A stretch of DNA of 64,000 nt from JAHBVY01 sp964415255 (GCA_964415255.1 CAYQAC010000008.1:3410-67409), one strand, 5' to 3'. Positions 26,214 through 35,645 are shown, numbered from the stretch's first letter. Notes: generated by a model not told the origin, from the letters alone. Translations and numbers: made by a program.

Positions 26214-28100
26214 ATGCACACGCCGCCTGACAGCTCAGGAGCGACTCCGCCCGAGTCGCCTGCGTCGCGCGTGAGCGAGGTGGGGCTCGGCGCGGAGGAG
26301 AGCCTGGTCGGCCAGCTGGTGGCGGAGCGCTACCGCATCCTTGAGCAGCTCGGTGAGGGCGGCATGGGGGTGGTCTACCTGGCTGAGCACGTCCACATGA
26401 AGAAGCCCTTCGCGGTGAAGGTGCTGCACCGCGATCTGACGGCGGTGTCGGAGGTGGTGCTTCGCTTCGAGCGCGAGGCGGTAGCGGCGGGCCTCATCGA
26501 TCATCCCTGCGTCGCTAAGGCCAGCGATTTTGGGCGGCTGTCTGACGGCAGCTTCTTCTTGGTGCTCGAGTACGTGGAGGGGGAGAGCCTGGCGGAGGCG
26601 CTCCGGCGCGAGCGCCCCTTCTCCCAGGAGCGCGCGCTGCTGATCGCTCGTCAGGTGACCGACGCTTTGGCAGCGGCGCACGCCGCGGGGGTGGTGCACC
26701 GCGATCTCAAGCCCGACAACGTGATGCTCATCGAGCGCGGCGCTCACGAGCAGGTGAAGGTGTTAGATTTCGGGATCGCCAAGCTCGATCAGGCGGAGGG
26801 GCCCGCGCTCACCCAGGTGGGCACGGTGTTCGGGACGCCGCAGTACATGGCGCCCGAGCAGGCGGCGGGGCAGGCGGTGGATAGCCGCGCGGATTTGTAC
26901 ACGTCCGCGATGATCCTGTACGAGATGCTGAGCGGCGTGCTGCCGTTCGACGGCGACGAGGTGGGTGCGGTGCTCGCCAAGCAGATCACGGTGCCGCCGC
27001 CGCCGCTACCCGAGGGCATCGACCCGGAGCTGCGCGAGCTGGTCCTGCAGCAGCTCGCCAAGCGCGCGGCCGAGCGGATCCAGTCAGCGGAGGAGGTGCT
27101 CACTCGCATGGACGCCATCCTCGCGCGCTGGGCTGAGGAGCCAGGCTCCACCTTGCGGTCGCACCCTGAGATGACGCAGCCCTCGCTCTCAGGGCTGCCT
27201 CCCAGGAGCGCGGAGGCCGCGCGCAGTGACACCCTACTGGTGGCGCCCACGCGGCGCCTGCCGGAGCTGCTACGCGCAGGGCCTAAGGCGCCGGTGCCTT
27301 ACGTCCTGCTCGTGGGCGGCGCCGCCGTCACCTTCATGGCGGGCGCGCTGTTCAGCGCGCTCCTCTTGGGGCTCAGCCAAGGCGCCGCCGAGGTGGCAGC
27401 CGCTGAGCCGGTGGCGTCGGTGGCGGCGTCGGTGAGCGCCGCGCCGCCAGAGCTCGGTGCCCAGGTGGCGGCGCTGCTCGCCAGCGCCGCCGCGGGGGAT
27501 GCTGAGGCGATCGCGAAGCTTGAGGAGCGGCCAGCGGCTGGGCGCGGCGCTCGCGAGTGGCTTGCGCTGGGGCGCGGTCGCACGTTGGAGGGGCGCATCG
27601 TGCCGGGCCTAGAGGCCTATGAGCAGGCGCTGAAGCTTGACCCCGCGCTGGCGAAAGATCAGGCGCTGGTCTCGCACGTGCGCGCGGCGGCGGGCCGCGC
27701 GGAGAGCGGTAACCTCGCGATCGCCATCGCCGAGCGCCACCTCGGCGGCGCGGGCGCCGATCTGCTCTACGACGTGTGGGTGGCGACCCGGGCGAAGAAC
27801 GAGCAGACCCAGCTCGCGCGCAGCGTGCTCGCCACGCCTGAGATGCAGGCCAAGGCCAGCCCCGCGCTGACGGCGGCGCTCGAGCTGCGCGAGGCGGCCA
27901 CCTGTCAGGACTACAAGAAGGCGCTGCCGGCGATCACCCTGCACGGCGACACGCGCACCCTCAGGGTGCTGCAGCGTCTCACCGAGCGGCGCGGCTGCGG
28001 CTTCTTGAAGCGCGGTGACTGCTACCCCTGCCTCCGCGGCGACAACGCCCTGAGCGACGCCATCGCCGCCGCCAAGAAGCGCCCCGAGCCGCAGTTCTAG
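26214..28100 (+). CDS. Membrane Ser/Thr protein kinase
   Basis: 628 residues. Cytosolic Hanks kinase (about 38-300) with GEGGMGVVYLAEH, FAVKVLH, HRDLKPDNVMLIE, LDFGIAKL and FGTPQYMAPEQ, all intact, so likely active. One membrane helix (about 362-387, VLLVGGAAVTFMAGALFSALLLGL) leads to an extracytoplasmic helical domain resembling TPR units (LEAYEQALKLDPALAKDQALVSHVRAA) with four C-terminal cysteines (CQDYKKA, CGFLKRGDCYPC) that could pair in the periplasm. A sensor kinase for an unknown envelope signal. A TACGGT box lies 6 nt before the ATG. Confidence 0.93.
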   Translation: MHTPPDSSGATPPESPASRVSEVGLGAEESLVGQLVAERYRILEQLGEGGMGVVYLAEHVHMKKPFAVKVLHRDLTAVSEVVLRFEREAVAAGLIDHPCVAKASDFGRLSDGSFFLVLEYVEGESLAEALRRERPFSQERALLIARQVTDALAAAHAAGVVHRDLKPDNVMLIERGAHEQVKVLDFGIAKLDQAEGPALTQVGTVFGTPQYMAPEQAAGQAVDSRADLYTSAMILYEMLSGVLPFDGDEVGAVLAKQITVPPPPLPEGIDPELRELVLQQLAKRAAERIQSAEEVLTRMDAILARWAEEPGSTLRSHPEMTQPSLSGLPPRSAEAARSDTLLVAPTRRLPELLRAGPKAPVPYVLLVGGAAVTFMAGALFSALLLGLSQGAAEVAAAEPVASVAASVSAAPPELGAQVAALLASAAAGDAEAIAKLEERPAAGRGAREWLALGRGRTLEGRIVPGLEAYEQALKLDPALAKDQALVSHVRAAAGRAESGNLAIAIAERHLGGAGADLLYDVWVATRAKNEQTQLARSVLATPEMQAKASPALTAALELREAATCQDYKKALPAITLHGDTRTLRVLQRLTERRGCGFLKRGDCYPCLRGDNALSDAIAAAKKRPEPQF

Positions 28101-28171
28101 TCCCTGGGGTGGCCTTCGACGTTTTTGGGGGGGGTTGGGGAGCGCCGCGCGGCGCCTCCCGGCGCTACCAA

Positions 28172-28186
28172 GTCAGTTTAGCTGAC
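28172..28186. repeat. GTCAG-N5-CTGAC palindrome
   Basis: GTCAG TTTAG CTGAC between the convergent kinase 2 and M48-like genes. Perfect 5-bp arms, same core as the HemW insertions. Confidence 0.6.
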
Positions 28187-28223
28187 GTAGCGGAGCGGAG
28201 GGCGGCAGCGCGGGGCGCTGGCC

Positions 28224-30698
28224 TCACCCCTTCGGTGCCATCAAGAGCAGCGGCTCATCCGCGCGGCCCGTGAGCGCCCCGCGCAGGCGCGCGTAGTCCT
28301 CTGAGAGGTAGAAGCCGATGAGCGACGCCACCCGCACCGCCAGATCTTGATAGGCCATGTGACCATCCTCGGTGCGCCGCCCTAAGATCTCCGAGGCGCC
28401 GCTCTCCTCCACCCCACCTAACTCCGCGCGGAAATCTGGCCGCGCCAGGAACAAGGCGCGGAGCGCCGCCGAGAGCTGCCCCGACAGCACGAGCCCGGCG
28501 CGGTCAGCGCTCAGCTGCATCACGCGGTGCGCCGTGAGCAGGGCCTCGTTGGGCGTCGTGATCACGCTCGGATCCAGCTCGGTGGCCTCGGGCAGGAGCG
28601 GCGGCTTACCCGTGTAGCTGACGCGCAGGCGATCGATCGCCTTGGCGCCGCGCAGCAGCCGCGCTGCGTCCCCCGACTTCAGGCGCTGGGTGAGGCGCCC
28701 CACGCGGCCTACCAAGGACAGGCCGCGCAAGAGCGGCAGCACCTCGAGCGCCAAATCCAGGCTCTGGCGCCCAGTAGACAGCGCGCCTGCCCAAAGCTCA
28801 CTCGAGGTGATCCGCGTGTGACCGTAGCGGAGGTGCGCCACCTCCGCGCCGATCACGAAGCGCAGCTCCGCGGCGGACATGCGGTAGGCGGGGTCCTCAT
28901 CCAGGTGGCGGCCGCCCACCAGCACGAACGGCGGCTTGCCCTCGTAGGCGCGGGTGCCGATACTCTTTTTCCCTCTGGAAATATAGCCCTCCACCCCGGT
29001 GACGCCCAAGGCCAAGGAGGCGGCGCTCAGCGCCCGGCTGGCGTCGGTGTCGCGCGCGCTGATGCGCTCACAGTAGTCGCGCAGCACGCCGACGTTCGGC
29101 ACCTCCACGTCGGCGATGAAGCCCTGGAGCCGGTTGAGGAGCGCGCTGCCCTCGCGCGCCAGCGGGTGCGGGAGCACACCCTCGACCAGGTGCCTCGGGA
29201 GCGTGAGGGTCTCTCCGGGTGACGGCGTGGGGCTCGGGCGCAGCCCGCCGGGGCGCAGGCAGGTGAGCGCCTCACGCGCGCGGCGCGCGAGCGGCGCCGG
29301 TGCGGCGAGGGCGAGGGCCTCGAGGCGCTCCGGGACCAGCGGCTGCAGGCGCGCGAGCTCGGCCAGCGCCGCGGGATCGGCGCCGGCCTCGTGGGCGCGG
29401 TTCAGGAGCTCGTAGAGCTGGATGTGGATCGTCTGCCCACCGACGCCGCGCGTGAGATCGGCGTCTGGCGCGGGGAACAGATCGTCGAGCACCTCGCTCG
29501 GCAGCTCATCGACGCGCTCGAGGAGCATGCGTCTGGCCTCTTCACGCCTGCCGGCGAGGATCAGGTGGTCTGCGAGCTGAGCGTCGGCCAGGGCGCGCTC
29601 CTCGGAGTTAAGTGAGGGACCCTGACTTGCTTCCGCGGCGCTTCGATGCACCTCGCGGTGCAGGGCCACGGCGAAGGGGCGCGCGCTGAGCTCGCTGGGG
29701 AGCTCAGCGAGCAGCTTGAGGGTGGCTTCGCGCGGCGGTCGCCAGCTCGACCAGATCCGCGCGGCGCGCTCGGGGGAGCCCGGCGCCTCGTCGAGGGCGC
29801 GCCCCAGCGCCTCGACGGCGACTGCGCGCCCGCGCGCGAGCTCCAGCACGGCGGCCGCGAAGCGCGCCTCGAGCGCCACGTCCAAGTCGTCGTGAGTCGA
29901 CAGCTTGCTCAAGAGTGGGGTGAAGGCGCCGGTGAGCGCGGGGGTGGTGCTCGCGCGGTGGAGGCGCCACTCGGCGCGCGCCGCGCGCAGGCTCCGCAGC
30001 GCGCCTGTGGTGGAGACCACCTTGGTGAGCGCGCCGTAGGCGTCGCGCCAGTCCGATGGAACGCGCCACTCACTGCCTGAGGCCTTGAGCGTGGCGCGCC
30101 GCGCGCTCCCGCCCAGCTCGAAGCGGCCCACGTCGACTGGCTCCAGCTTCAGGTCGCCCACCTCGGAGAGGGCGAGCAGCGCCGCGCGGCGATCGGTCAG
30201 TAAGAAGCGCGCGGGCGCCTGGGTCTCCTCCAAGATCTCTGAGCGGATCGGCAGCTCAGTCGCGGTGGGGAGCCACGCGAGCAGCGCCTCACCTGGTTCG
30301 AGCACCGCCTCCAGCGCCAGCGCCTCCGCCTCGCTGCGCGGCGCGAGCAGCGCCGAGCGCTCTGGGGCAGCCACGGGCACCTCGCGCCGCTCGCGCCGCG
30401 CTAAGCGCCCGAGGCAGAGCAGGCGCTTCACGTCCTTCGCGCGCCCCGCGGGGACGCGCAGCGACAGGCCCCCGACCTCCAGTTGGTCAGTGATACGACC
30501 GACTTGGTAGCGCACCACAGCGCTCAGCACGTCCACGTGCTGCCCCTCGCTGCGCGAGCGGGCGCCCACCAGCCACCCCCCAGCGTGGGTTCGGCACAGC
30601 ACGGCGCGCTCACCGCCCAGCTTGCCGCCGAGCTCCACCCGCTGGCTCGGGCGGCCCAGGCCTTGTTCATCCAGGTAGCTCAGGATCTTGTCGGTCAC
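28224..30698 (-). CDS. Large protein with degenerate M48-peptidase-like C-terminus
   Basis: About 824 residues. The C-terminal part contains AAELRFVIGAEVAHLRYGHTRIT, which aligns in style with the M48 zinc-peptidase helix (normally HExxH followed by GH), but the first His is replaced: AEVAH instead of HExxH. It is thus a pseudo-peptidase or an unrelated helical protein. The N-terminal half (about 60-300) carries domain-like segments (RYQVGRITDQLEVGGLSLRVPAG) of unknown fold. GTG start at 30698 is preferred over upstream frames because TACCCT lies 8 nt before it and upstream residues look non-coding. No membrane helix is obvious. Role unknown. Confidence 0.7.
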   Translation of the reverse strand: MTDKILSYLDEQGLGRPSQRVELGGKLGGERAVLCRTHAGGWLVGARSRSEGQHVDVLSAVVRYQVGRITDQLEVGGLSLRVPAGRAKDVKRLLCLGRLARRERREVPVAAPERSALLAPRSEAEALALEAVLEPGEALLAWLPTATELPIRSEILEETQAPARFLLTDRRAALLALSEVGDLKLEPVDVGRFELGGSARRATLKASGSEWRVPSDWRDAYGALTKVVSTTGALRSLRAARAEWRLHRASTTPALTGAFTPLLSKLSTHDDLDVALEARFAAAVLELARGRAVAVEALGRALDEAPGSPERAARIWSSWRPPREATLKLLAELPSELSARPFAVALHREVHRSAAEASQGPSLNSEERALADAQLADHLILAGRREEARRMLLERVDELPSEVLDDLFPAPDADLTRGVGGQTIHIQLYELLNRAHEAGADPAALAELARLQPLVPERLEALALAAPAPLARRAREALTCLRPGGLRPSPTPSPGETLTLPRHLVEGVLPHPLAREGSALLNRLQGFIADVEVPNVGVLRDYCERISARDTDASRALSAASLALGVTGVEGYISRGKKSIGTRAYEGKPPFVLVGGRHLDEDPAYRMSAAELRFVIGAEVAHLRYGHTRITSSELWAGALSTGRQSLDLALEVLPLLRGLSLVGRVGRLTQRLKSGDAARLLRGAKAIDRLRVSYTGKPPLLPEATELDPSVITTPNEALLTAHRVMQLSADRAGLVLSGQLSAALRALFLARPDFRAELGGVEESGASEILGRRTEDGHMAYQDLAVRVASLIGFYLSEDYARLRGALTGRADEPLLLMAPKG

Positions 30699-30706
30699 GG
30701 CGGGGC

Positions 30707-30712
30707 AGGGTA
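30707..30712 (-). promoter_or_regulatory. TANNNT box 8 nt before the 30698 start
   Basis: Reverse strand TACCCT, eight bases, then GTG. Candidate leaderless -10, and it helps fix the start. Confidence 0.4.
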
Positions 30713-30851
30713 CCGCGCTCTGCGGTGAGGGCAGGGGATTGCCGCTGAGCGGGCGCGGCATATGGCGAAATAGTGAATAATATCCATGGGTTGTGCGATG
30801 TTGGGCGCGGCTGAGGCCACGGGTGCTGGGCGCCCTTTCGGCGCGCGCGGT

Positions 30852-30876
30852 GAGGTGCCAAACCCCCAAAACCCCG
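30852..30876 (+). repeat. C-rich upstream element, copy 3
   Basis: GAGGTGCCAAACCCCC then AAAACCCCG, pointing toward alaS 87 bp downstream. Confidence 0.72.
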
Positions 30877-30962
30877 AGCAGCGACCGACCCGCGTCTCAC
30901 AGGGGCCGCTGACCATGCGGCGTCTGCCTCAGCTTCAAGGGGCATGCTAGAGAAGCCGCCCC

Positions 30963-33719
30963 ATGCCTCAGACCGCCAGCGAGATCCGTCGCGCTTTCTT
31001 GGAGTTCTTCGCCGCGCGAGACCACCGCGTGCTGCCGAGCGGCCCCTTGGTCCCGCCGAACGACCCGACCCTGATGTTCGCCAACGCGGGGATGGTCCAG
31101 TTCAAGGACCTGTTCACCGGCAAGGAGGTGCGCGACTACCGCCGCGCCACCACGAGTCAGAAGTGCATCCGCATCAGCGGCAAGCACAACGACCTTGAGG
31201 CGGTGGGCCCCTCGCCGCGGCACCACACCTTCTTCGAGATGCTGGGGAACTTCAGCTTCGGTGACTACTTCAAGGAAGAGGCCATCGTCTACGCTTGGGA
31301 GTTTCTCACCGGCACCCTAGGCATGCCGAAAGATCGCCTGGTGTGCACCTACTTCGCGGGTGAAGACGGCGTCCCCGCGGACACCGAGGCGCGCGATCTG
31401 TGGAAGAAAGTCACCGGCTTCGGGGAGGATCGGATCATCGGCCTCGGCAAGGCCGACAACTTCTGGCAGGCGGGGGACACCGGGCCCTGCGGCCCTTCGA
31501 GTGAGATCCACATCTACAGCGGCGGCCAAGGCCCGGTGGATTTCAGCACCTTCGGCGCTGACCAAGCGCCGGACGGCGTGGGTTGGATGGAGCTGTGGAA
31601 CCTGGTTTTCATGCAGTACGAGCGCAGCGCGCCAGGCGCTGAACTCACCGCGCTCCCGCGGCCCAGCATCGACACGGGGGCGGGGCTTGAGCGCCTCGCC
31701 TGCGTGCTCCAGGGCAAGACCAACAACTACGACAGCGACCTCTTGCGCGCCTTGGTCGAGCGCGTAGCCCAGATAGTCAATAAGCCTTACCATGGCACGA
31801 TGGCGCCGGATGACGTCAGCATGCGGGTGATCGCAGATCACGCGCGACTCACGGCGTTCCTGATCTCCGAGGGGATCCTCCCGGATCGCGACGGGCGCCC
31901 CTACGTGCTCCGGCGCGTGATGCGGCGGGCCATCCGTCACGGGCATCGTCTCGGCATTGAGCGGCCGTTCCTCCACGAGGTGGCGCTTGAGGTGGCGGCG
32001 CTGATGGGTGAGCAGTACCCGCAGCTGGTGGAGCGTAAGGAGCTCATCAACTCGGTGTCAGAGCAGGAGGAGGTGCGCTTCCGGCGCACCATCGAGCGCG
32101 GGTTGTCGCTGCTTGAGGACCGCTTCGAGGCGCTGGGTGAGGGCGCGACGCTCCCGGGCGAAGACGCCTTCAAGCTCTACGACACCTTCGGCTTCCCCTT
32201 GGACCTCACCCAGGTGATCTGCGCGGAGCGCGGCTACCAGATCGATCTGCCGCGCTATGAAGAGGCGCTCCAGCGCGCGAAGGATCAGAGCCGCTGGGAT
32301 GGTCAGGGCACACAAGTCAGCGCAGGTTACCATCAGGCGCTCGCGGCGCTCAGCGGGGAGGTGCGCTTCACCGGCTACGAGCGCACGGAGGATGAAGGTA
32401 CCTTGGTGGCGCTGCTCCGCTCGGGTGAGCTGGTGCAAGCGATCACCCGTGGGGCTGAGCCGGTCGCGCTGGAGTTGGTCTTCGACAGGACGCCTTTCTA
32501 TGCCGAGAGCGGCGGTCAGGTGGGGGACGTGGGGATCATCCGTATGGATGGCGTGGAGCTGTCAGTGACTGACACCCAGCGGCCGCTCCCAGGCCTGGTG
32601 GTGCACTCGGTTATTCTTGAGCCGCATGTTGTTCTTGAGCCGCAGGCTGAGCTTGAGCCGCAGGCTGAGCTTGAGCCGCAGGCTGAGCCTGGCGCTGGGA
32701 CGCTGCGCGTGGGGAGCCGCGCGAGGCTCGAGGTGTCGCGTGAGCTGCGCGAGGCGACGCGCCGCAACCACTCGGCGACGCACCTCTTGCACCTGGCGCT
32801 GCGTCAGGTGGTGGGGGAGCACGCGCAGCAGAAGGGCTCCCTGGTGGGGCCGCAGCGCCTGCGCTTCGACTTCACGAGCGGCGCGCCGCTCAGCCTGGAG
32901 CAGCTCCGCCAAATCGAGGACGTGGTCAACGATCGCATCCGGCTGAGCGCGCCGATTCAGACCGAGGTGCTGACGATGGAGCAGGCGCGTGAGCGCGGCG
33001 CCATGATGATCTTCGAGGAGAAGTACGGCGACACCGTGCGGATGCTCAGCATGGCTGACAGCCTGGAGCTGTGCGGCGGCACCCACGCCCGCAACACGGG
33101 GGACATCGGCCTGTTCCGCGTGCTCAGCGAGGCGGGCGTGGCGGCGGGGGTGCGGCGCATCGAGGCGCTGACCGGCAGCGCTGCGATTTCGCACCAGCGC
33201 GCGTTGGAAGATCAGCTGCTCGGCGCCGCGCGGATCGCGAAGACGACGGGCGCCGATCTGGCCGACAAAGTCGAGCGGCTCCTCACGAACAACCGGCAGC
33301 TGGAGAAGCAGATTGAGGAGCTCCAGCGCCGCTTGCTGGAGGGCGGCGGCGCGGGGGGCATTGATGAGCTCTTGAAGGGCGCCCGCAGCGTGGGGAGCGT
33401 GAAGGTGCTGGCGGCGCGGACTGAGATCACCGAGCGCGGCGCCCTGCGTGAGCTGGCGGAGAAGCTGCGCGATCGCCTAGGAGACGCGGTGGTGCTGGTG
33501 GGGAGCGTCGCCGAGGGGAAGGCGCAGCTGGTGCTGACGGTGTCAAAGCCGCTCACGGGGCGCCTCAAGGCAGGTGAGCTGATCAAGGGCGTCGCGGCGG
33601 AGGTGGGCGGCACCGGCGGCGGGCGGCCTGACATGGCGCAGGCCGGTGGCCCCCAGCTCGATAAGCTGCCGCAGGCCTTGGAGCGCCTCCACAGCTTGGT
33701 GGAGGCGAGCGCGCAGTGA
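30963..33719 (+). CDS. alaS: Alanyl-tRNA synthetase with in-frame LEPQAE repeat
   Basis: Charges tRNA-Ala. 918 residues, slightly long for the family (about 870-880). The class II catalytic core is intact (ITSQKCIRISGKHNDLE-type motif, RHHTFFEMLGNFSFGDYF, GAGLERLA). The editing domain has HSATHLLHLALR and CGGTHARNTGDIG, its zinc ligands, and a C-terminal DHHA1 region (GGRPDMAQAGG). Inside the pre-editing region, at 32616-32687, four 18-bp units encode LEPHVV and three LEPQAE, a tandem insertion absent from ordinary AlaRS. A TAGAGA box lies 9 nt before the ATG. The adjacent murB starts 12 bp after its stop. Confidence 0.95.
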   Translation: MPQTASEIRRAFLEFFAARDHRVLPSGPLVPPNDPTLMFANAGMVQFKDLFTGKEVRDYRRATTSQKCIRISGKHNDLEAVGPSPRHHTFFEMLGNFSFGDYFKEEAIVYAWEFLTGTLGMPKDRLVCTYFAGEDGVPADTEARDLWKKVTGFGEDRIIGLGKADNFWQAGDTGPCGPSSEIHIYSGGQGPVDFSTFGADQAPDGVGWMELWNLVFMQYERSAPGAELTALPRPSIDTGAGLERLACVLQGKTNNYDSDLLRALVERVAQIVNKPYHGTMAPDDVSMRVIADHARLTAFLISEGILPDRDGRPYVLRRVMRRAIRHGHRLGIERPFLHEVALEVAALMGEQYPQLVERKELINSVSEQEEVRFRRTIERGLSLLEDRFEALGEGATLPGEDAFKLYDTFGFPLDLTQVICAERGYQIDLPRYEEALQRAKDQSRWDGQGTQVSAGYHQALAALSGEVRFTGYERTEDEGTLVALLRSGELVQAITRGAEPVALELVFDRTPFYAESGGQVGDVGIIRMDGVELSVTDTQRPLPGLVVHSVILEPHVVLEPQAELEPQAELEPQAEPGAGTLRVGSRARLEVSRELREATRRNHSATHLLHLALRQVVGEHAQQKGSLVGPQRLRFDFTSGAPLSLEQLRQIEDVVNDRIRLSAPIQTEVLTMEQARERGAMMIFEEKYGDTVRMLSMADSLELCGGTHARNTGDIGLFRVLSEAGVAAGVRRIEALTGSAAISHQRALEDQLLGAARIAKTTGADLADKVERLLTNNRQLEKQIEELQRRLLEGGGAGGIDELLKGARSVGSVKVLAARTEITERGALRELAEKLRDRLGDAVVLVGSVAEGKAQLVLTVSKPLTGRLKAGELIKGVAAEVGGTGGGRPDMAQAGGPQLDKLPQALERLHSLVEASAQ
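32616..32687 (+). repeat. 18-bp tandem repeat inside alaS
   Basis: Four units of 18 bp (CTTGAGCCGCAGGCTGAG type); the first is diverged. In frame, adding about 24 residues. Confidence 0.9.
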
Positions 33720-33731
33720 GGCCTGCGACGC

Positions 33732-34880
33732 TTGCCTGATCGAGCGCCCTGGCTCCTCAGTCAGCGCACCACGCTGGGCGTGGGGGGCGCGCCGCGCGCG
33801 GTGCACCTGGTGCGCACGGAGGCTGAGCTCCGCGAGCTCGCGGCAGCGCACGCGCCGGATGAGTTCAGGGTGCTCGGGGGTGGGAGCAACTTGGTGGTGG
33901 CGGATGAGGGCGTCCCTCACCAGGTGCTCGATCTCCAGCTACGCGGCGTCGAGTTTCGCGCCGCGTCGGGGAGCCAGGTGGAGGTGGCGGCGGAGGCGGG
34001 GGAGGCGTGGGACGCGCTGGTGCGGCAAAGCTGTGAGCGCGGCCTGATGGGCCTTGAGAACCTGAGCGGGATCCCCGGGCGAGTCGGCGGCGCGCCGCTC
34101 CAAAACGTGGGCGCCTACGGTCAAGAGGTGGGCGATCACCTGGCGTGGGTGGAGGCCTTCGATCTGGTGGAGCGGCGCCTTCAGCGGCTCTCCGCGAGCG
34201 AGTGTGAGCTCGGCTACCGCACCAGCCGCTTCAAGCACCGTGAGGCGGGGCGCTGGGTGGTGCTGCGCGTGGCGTTCCTGCTCGACGCGGAGGGCGCGCC
34301 CGATCTGCGCTACGCCGAGCTCGCGCGCGCGGTCGCGGCGCTGGATGGCGACGCAGCCAGGTCTTCGACCCATAAGTCAGCTGACATGACGAACGCGGGC
34401 GCTCATCGCTGGGCGACCCCAAGCCAGATCCGTGAGGTGGTGCTCGGGCTGCGGCGCGGTAAATCCATGCTCGGGCCCGAGCTCTTGGGTGAGGGTGACG
34501 AGAACCGCCGCAGCTGCGGCTCGTTCTTCACGAACCCGGTGGTGAGCGCCGAGGCCGCCCTGCTACTGACGGAGGCCGCGGCGCGCCGCGGGCTTCGGCC
34601 TGTTTCATTTCCTGATGGGAATCATCAGGTCAAGCTGGCCGCCGGCTGGCTGATCGAGCAGGCGGGGCTTCAGCGCGGCACCCGTGAGGGCAGCGTCGGC
34701 CTGTCGAGCCGTCACGCGCTGGCCTTGGTGGCGCACGCGGGGGCGACCGCGGCGGACGTGGTGCGCTTCGCCTGGCGCGTGCGACGCCAGGTGGAGGACG
34801 CCTGGGGCGTGACCTTGGTGCCTGAGCCGGTGTTCTGGGGCTTCGGTGAGCTAGACCAGGGGCTGCCGCTGCTGGCTTGA
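33732..34880 (+). CDS. murB: UDP-N-acetylmuramate dehydrogenase
   Basis: FAD-dependent reductase that converts UDP-GlcNAc-enolpyruvate to UDP-MurNAc in cell-wall synthesis. 382 residues. FAD-binding motifs: FRVLGGGSNLVVADEG, GLENLSGIPGRVGGAPLQNVGAYGQEV. The catalytic-serine region is present (CGSFFTNPVVS), as is the C-terminal FPDGNHQVKLAAGWLIEQAG. TTG start at 33732; it follows alaS closely. A short extra stretch SSTHKSADMTNAGAHRW (about 214-230) before the second domain interrupts the usual alignment and is encoded around a GTCAGCTGAC palindrome at 34376. The enzyme should still be active. Confidence 0.93.
   Translation: MPDRAPWLLSQRTTLGVGGAPRAVHLVRTEAELRELAAAHAPDEFRVLGGGSNLVVADEGVPHQVLDLQLRGVEFRAASGSQVEVAAEAGEAWDALVRQSCERGLMGLENLSGIPGRVGGAPLQNVGAYGQEVGDHLAWVEAFDLVERRLQRLSASECELGYRTSRFKHREAGRWVVLRVAFLLDAEGAPDLRYAELARAVAALDGDAARSSTHKSADMTNAGAHRWATPSQIREVVLGLRRGKSMLGPELLGEGDENRRSCGSFFTNPVVSAEAALLLTEAAARRGLRPVSFPDGNHQVKLAAGWLIEQAGLQRGTREGSVGLSSRHALALVAHAGATAADVVRFAWRVRRQVEDAWGVTLVPEPVFWGFGELDQGLPLLA
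34376..34385. repeat. GTCAGCTGAC palindrome inside murB
   Basis: Perfect 10-bp palindrome in the extra MurB segment. Same half-sites as the dispersed GTCAG family with no spacer. Confidence 0.5.
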
Positions 34881-34977
34881 ACCTCCAGGGTGGGTCGAGG
34901 CCAAGCTGCGGTCAATGCGCGGAGCTGATACGCTAACTGCTTGTAATTATTGTGGTTGTGCTCGCGGGGGGCGATGG

Positions 34978-35003
34978 GGCGGTGCCGTCCGACCCCCAAA
35001 AAA
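34978..35003 (+). repeat. C-rich upstream element, copy 4
   Basis: GGCGGTGCCGTCCGACCCCC variant, then A-rich. It points toward the HARE-HTH gene about 650 bp away. Confidence 0.55.
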
Positions 35004-35320
35004 TCGATGATCGCCGAGCAGGTGACTTGGGCGGCGCCGGAGCGAGCTGCTGCGATTTGGCACCCCCAGCCCGCTTGGGGCTGTGCTATCTCCCGCGCGG
35101 GAGCCGTATGCGCCCGCCTAGGTCCTTCGGCCGGCCTCGCACTGCGAGCGGTCGGGGCTACCGACGAGGGCAGCTCCCAACCGCGACTTCTCAGCTCTTC
35201 CGTTGCTCTCCTCCGTGAGAGCGTCTCAATGCTCACTCTCCAGCTCACCCCCTCCGCAAGCGGAGCAGCAACGCCTCGTGGGCGTTGGATCGCCGCCTGG
35301 TCGGATGGCGGGGTGACCAC

Positions 35321-35400
35321 GCGGCGCGATGTGGCGTTGCGGCGCGATGTGGCGCTGCGGCGCGATGTGGCGCTGCGGCGCGATGTGGCGTTGCGGCGCG
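35321..35400 (+). repeat. 18-bp tandem repeat, 4.4 units
   Basis: Unit GCGGCGCGATGTGGCGTT with T/C variation. Non-coding as far as I can tell, though its length is a multiple of three. Confidence 0.85.
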
Positions 35401-35582
35401 CGCACGCGCGGGTGATCGTTGGGGTGTGGGTGAGCGTTCAGCCTCACAGGGTGGCCTGCCAGTGCAGGGTATCATCAGATCGTCAGTGCGCTTGACCGTC
35501 GGCCTTCGGGCGGCGGTGGGCTCGTGGCACCTCGTGCAGGTGACCACGGGGCGCGCAGGTGACGCTGGCGCAGGGAAGTCTC

Positions 35583-35645
35583 GGTTCCACACGGGAGCGC
35601 TCACGCTCCCATCACGCCTGGCGCAGAGCGCCAGGCAAGGGAACC
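35583..35645 (+). ncRNA. Predicted three-way-junction leader masking the Shine-Dalgarno
   Basis: Outer stem GGTTCC (35583-35588) with GGAACC (35640-35645) encloses two hairpins: GGGAGCG / CGCTCCC with loop CTCA (35593-35610), and GCCTGGCG / CGCCAGGC with loop CAGAG (35616-35636). The outer stem covers the only SD-like AAGGGA (35637-35642), 9 nt before the ATG at 35652. An upstream GGAA (35574-35577) could pair instead with TTCC, an alternative state. The structure was read by eye and not folded by software. Confidence 0.5.

Noticed and set aside
34950..35495. 181-residue forward ORF with RRDVAL repeats
   Set aside because: It spans the C-rich element and the 18-bp repeat, has no domain and no initiation signal, and its composition follows the repeat rather than codon use.
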